Made by a program: the position numbers and the translations under genes | From: Anaerococcus obesiensis ph10 | GTDB taxonomy: Bacteria; Bacillota; Clostridia; Tissierellales; Peptoniphilaceae | NCBI RefSeq assembly: GCF_000311745.1 | Contig: NZ_HE978532.1 | Location: forward strand, 429,774-493,773 | DNA: 64,000 bases | Reading direction: 5' to 3' | Shown: in pieces, positions 61,759-64,000 of the stretch | Position numbering within the stretch: the first letter of the stretch is position 1 | Layout: every line of letters starts with the position of its first letter | The notes under the pieces: generated by a model | What the model was told of the DNA's origin: nothing | Databases searched by the model: none | The model's input: only the letters and a program-made list of their open reading frames with translations

Positions 61759-62843
61759 TTATTTCCTTTCTGAATATGATTTATATAATAAATCAACTAT
61801 TTTCATTGCTGAGTTGCCATCTCCAAATGGTCTATAATTATCATTTATTTTTTGAATTTTATTTAAATTATTTAAAATATCACTTTTAATAGGCTTTGAT
61901 AAATTATTCCTATTTTCAACCATTGTTTCTGGCCAACACTCAAAATCAAGAAGTGTTACACATTTTTTATTTGCAAAGAAAGCCTCTCTTTGTAGACCAC
62001 CTGAATCTGTTACAATTTTTTCTGCATTTTTTACTAAACAAGTGCTTTCTAAATATCCTACTGGTTCACACAATATTATATTTTTAAAATTGTATAAATT
62101 ATTAAGTCTTGATGCTCTTTTTTTATTTCTAGGATGAACCGGATAGATAGTTGGGTAATCTAAATCATTCATTGCCTTAAATATTTCTAGTAGAGTTTGA
62201 TCATCTTTTGTATTTTCTTCTCTATGACAAGTCAAATAGTAAAATTTCTTAGGTACATCTATTTCTTCTCCAAATAATGTATTTAATTTAATATCTTTGA
62301 CATTTAAAATCTTACTATATTTATCAAATGCATCATACATTGGATCCCCTACTAAGAAACTATTATTGGATAGTCCCTCTTTTTTAATTCATCGTATCCA
62401 CTTTTTGTACTAGCAAGCAAAAGGCTTGATACATGATCTGTACATATCCTATTTATTTCTTCTGGATTTGTCATAGAATGAGTTCTTGCACCTGCTTCAA
62501 CATGACAAACTGGAATATGAAGTTTTGCTGCTGATAATGCTGCTGCAAGAGTAGAGTTTGTATCTCCATAAACCAATAGATAATCAGGAGATTCTTTTTC
62601 CAATACTTTTTCAATTTCAATCATCATTTTTCCTGTCATTTCAGCATGACTCCCACCTGATATTCCTAAATTATAATTTGGCTTAGGTATATCTAATTCT
62701 TCAAAAAATTTTTCTGACATATTATAGTCATAATGTTGACCAGTATGGACAAGAATTTCTGTATATTTTTTTCTAAGCTCATGTGATACCACTGCAGCTT
62801 TTATAAATTGAGGTCTTGCTCCAACAACAGTTAATATTTTCAT
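61759..62843 (-). pseudogene. wbpI: UDP-N-acetyl-sugar 2-epimerase (WbpI/WecB type), frameshifted
   Basis: The first frame (62843-62352) has the start KILTVVGARPQFIKAA, the nucleotide motif GDTNSTLAAALSA and HVEAGARTHSM. It is cut near YDELKK. The second frame carries VGDPMYDAFDKY, LTCHREENT and TDSGGLQREA to the end at 61759. One extra A in the A6 run near 62382-62387 joins the frames through DELKKEGLSNNSFLVGDPMY, giving about 361 residues. It makes the manno-configured sugar. WecB and WbpI cannot be told apart by eye; the neighbours favour WbpI. Confidence 0.85.
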
Positions 62844-62862
62844 ATTATCTCCCTATTTTTTT

Positions 62863-64000
62863 CTAAAGGACATCTATTTTATCTCTATTTTTTACATTTA
62901 CTAAAGCATTTTTTGTATCAAATACGCGTTTAGATAACTTACAAATTCTTTCGTAATCTACTTTTGAGTGATTTGTTGTTACTACAATTAGATCTGATTC
63001 TCTGATTGTCTCATCGCTTAATTCTTTAAGTCCATCTGAATATAGTTTTCCTTTGTATTTATATTCTCTAATGTATGGATCATAGAATTTTACATTAGCT
63101 CCATAGGCTTTTAATTTGTCGATTACTTCTAATGATGGACTTTCTCTATAGTCATCAATATCTGCTTTATATGCAATTCCTAAAACTAAAACATTAGCTC
63201 CATTAAGAGATTTTCTATCTTTATTTAGTATTTCCATACTTCTATCAATTACATATTGTGGCATTTTATCATTTATAATCATAGAACTTTCAATCATAGA
63301 TGTGTGGAATTTATATTCTTTCGCTTTCCATGTTAGATAATATGGATCTAAAGGTATACAATGTCCACCTAAACCAGGACCTGGGTAAAATGGCATAAAG
63401 CCGTATGGTTTTGTTGATGCTGCTTTGATAACTTCCCATATATCTATATCCATTTCATGGCATAGAATTGCTAACTCATTTACAAGTCCTATATTTACAT
63501 TTCTAAATGTATTTTCAAGAATTTTTTCCATCTCTGCAACCGCAGGACTTGTAACTTTATAAACATCTCCTTCTAGGACTTCATTATAAACTGCAGCTAT
63601 TGAATCTAGTGCATCTTGTCCTATAGCACCAACTACTTTTGGAGTATTTTTAGTTTTATAAACTGCATTACCTGGATCTACTCTTTCAGGTGAAAATCCT
63701 AGATAGAAATCTTCTTCACATTTTAATCCTGATTCTTTTTCAAGAATTGGTTTAATTAATTCTTCTGTTGTGCCTGGATAAGTTGTTGATTCTAATACAA
63801 TCATTGTATCTTTGCTCATGTGTTTTCCGATTTCTGTAGCACTTGATTTAACATAATCCAACTCTGGTGCTTGATGTGCATTTAAAGGAGTAGGTACGCA
63901 GATAGCTATAAAATCCATATCTTTTATAAATGAATAATCTGTTGTCGCCTTTAATTTACCTTCATCAACTAATTGTTTCATTTTTTCAGGAATTACATCG
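62863..64000 (-). CDS. wbpA: UDP-N-acetylglucosamine 6-dehydrogenase (WbpA/WecC type), N-terminus outside the window
   Basis: The reading is open to base 64000; upstream codons DVIPEK precede the internal Met, so about 378 residues are visible and roughly the first 50-60 (the NAD-binding GxGxxG) lie beyond the edge. Catalytic Cys is in GPGLGGHCIPLDPYYL, and ESTTYPGTTEELIKP and the NAD-binding second half match nucleotide-sugar dehydrogenases. It oxidises UDP-GlcNAc to the uronic acid, the first step of the diamino-uronic acid pathway here. WecC (UDP-ManNAc) is the alternative. Confidence 0.9.
   Translation of the reverse strand, partial: DVIPEKMKQLVDEGKLKATTDYSFIKDMDFIAICVPTPLNAHQAPELDYVKSSATEIGKHMSKDTMIVLESTTYPGTTEELIKPILEKESGLKCEEDFYLGFSPERVDPGNAVYKTKNTPKVVGAIGQDALDSIAAVYNEVLEGDVYKVTSPAVAEMEKILENTFRNVNIGLVNELAILCHEMDIDIWEVIKAASTKPYGFMPFYPGPGLGGHCIPLDPYYLTWKAKEYKFHTSMIESSMIINDKMPQYVIDRSMEILNKDRKSLNGANVLVLGIAYKADIDDYRESPSLEVIDKLKAYGANVKFYDPYIREYKYKGKLYSDGLKELSDETIRESDLIVVTTNHSKVDYERICKLSKRVFDTKNALVNVKNRDKIDVL

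Overview
The window looks like chromosomal DNA of a low-GC, anaerobic Gram-positive bacterium. Supporting signs are strongly AT-rich codon use, AGGAGG-type ribosome sites, two T-box leaders, Rho-independent terminators throughout, a choline trimethylamine-lyase microcompartment, a Thermoanaerobacter-type secondary alcohol dehydrogenase and a MurE with a DDPK motif. The gene mix fits the anaerobic cocci of the Peptoniphilaceae, most plausibly Anaerococcus (A. hydrogenalis is a known trimethylamine producer). The genus is an inference from gene content only. No rRNA, tRNA, CRISPR array, phage or insertion-sequence transposase was seen.

Layout, left to right (nearly all genes on the minus strand). 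1-7.4 kb: a choline-degrading bacterial microcompartment operon (10-TM transporter, small winged-helix-like protein, two BMC-H shell proteins, damaged CoA-aldehyde dehydrogenase, CutC, CutD, EutS/PduU-type shell protein, EutP-like GTPase running off the left edge). 7.7-12.6 kb: NUDIX hydrolase, a eukaryote-type IleS under a T-box, an EamA half-transporter and an AMMECR1 protein. 12.7-20 kb: a plus-strand flavoprotein, then a Bce-type peptide-resistance module (response regulator, sensor kinase, ABC ATPase, permease) followed by a broken erythromycin-esterase-like gene. 20-27.5 kb: a zinc alcohol dehydrogenase with a COG0523 metallochaperone, then an operon of threonine deaminase, MurE, a BaiN-like flavoprotein and a homoserine-dehydrogenase-like protein. 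28-31 kb (plus strand): an amino-sugar PTS with NanE and an RpiR regulator. 31-38 kb: metG-tatD-rnmV-rsmA, a glutaredoxin, a molbindin, and tyrS under a T-box. 38-40 kb: an XRE regulator pair and an iron alcohol dehydrogenase with a Rex-like operator. 40.5-51 kb: an unusual operon, lrgA-lrgB-two ArsA-like ATPases-lutC-lutB/A fusion-polyprenyl synthase-MenA-MenG-FixC-FixX. 51.8-64 kb: the end of a capsule locus with a complete WbpA/B/D/E/I-type set for UDP-2,3-diacetamido-mannuronic acid, two glycosyltransferases, Wzy, an AsnB-like amidotransferase, and a Wzz/degenerate BY-kinase pair.

The most interesting unit is the 40.5-51 kb operon. It couples lactate oxidation proteins (LutBA, LutC) and a probable pyruvate/lactate carrier (LrgAB) to a short quinone pathway that has only the polyprenyl, prenyl-transfer and methylation steps, to an ETF:quinone-oxidoreductase-like FixCX pair, and to two tandem ArsA/Get3-family ATPases. 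I know of no established role for the ATPases in such a unit. The missing head-group genes suggest scavenging of 1,4-dihydroxy-2-naphthoate.

Two cross-cutting patterns matter for annotation. First, four genes (aldehyde dehydrogenase, erythromycin esterase, nanE, UDP-sugar 2-epimerase) are each broken by loss of exactly one A in an A6 or A7 run on the coding strand, and adding that A restores each one. This is most simply homopolymer under-calling in the assembly, although slippage or real decay is possible. Second, a 185-bp long-palindrome element occurs twice at equal length between a stop codon and its terminator. A degenerate half-copy lies near 27.8 kb, and a differently built element sharing its first bases sits near 36.3 kb.
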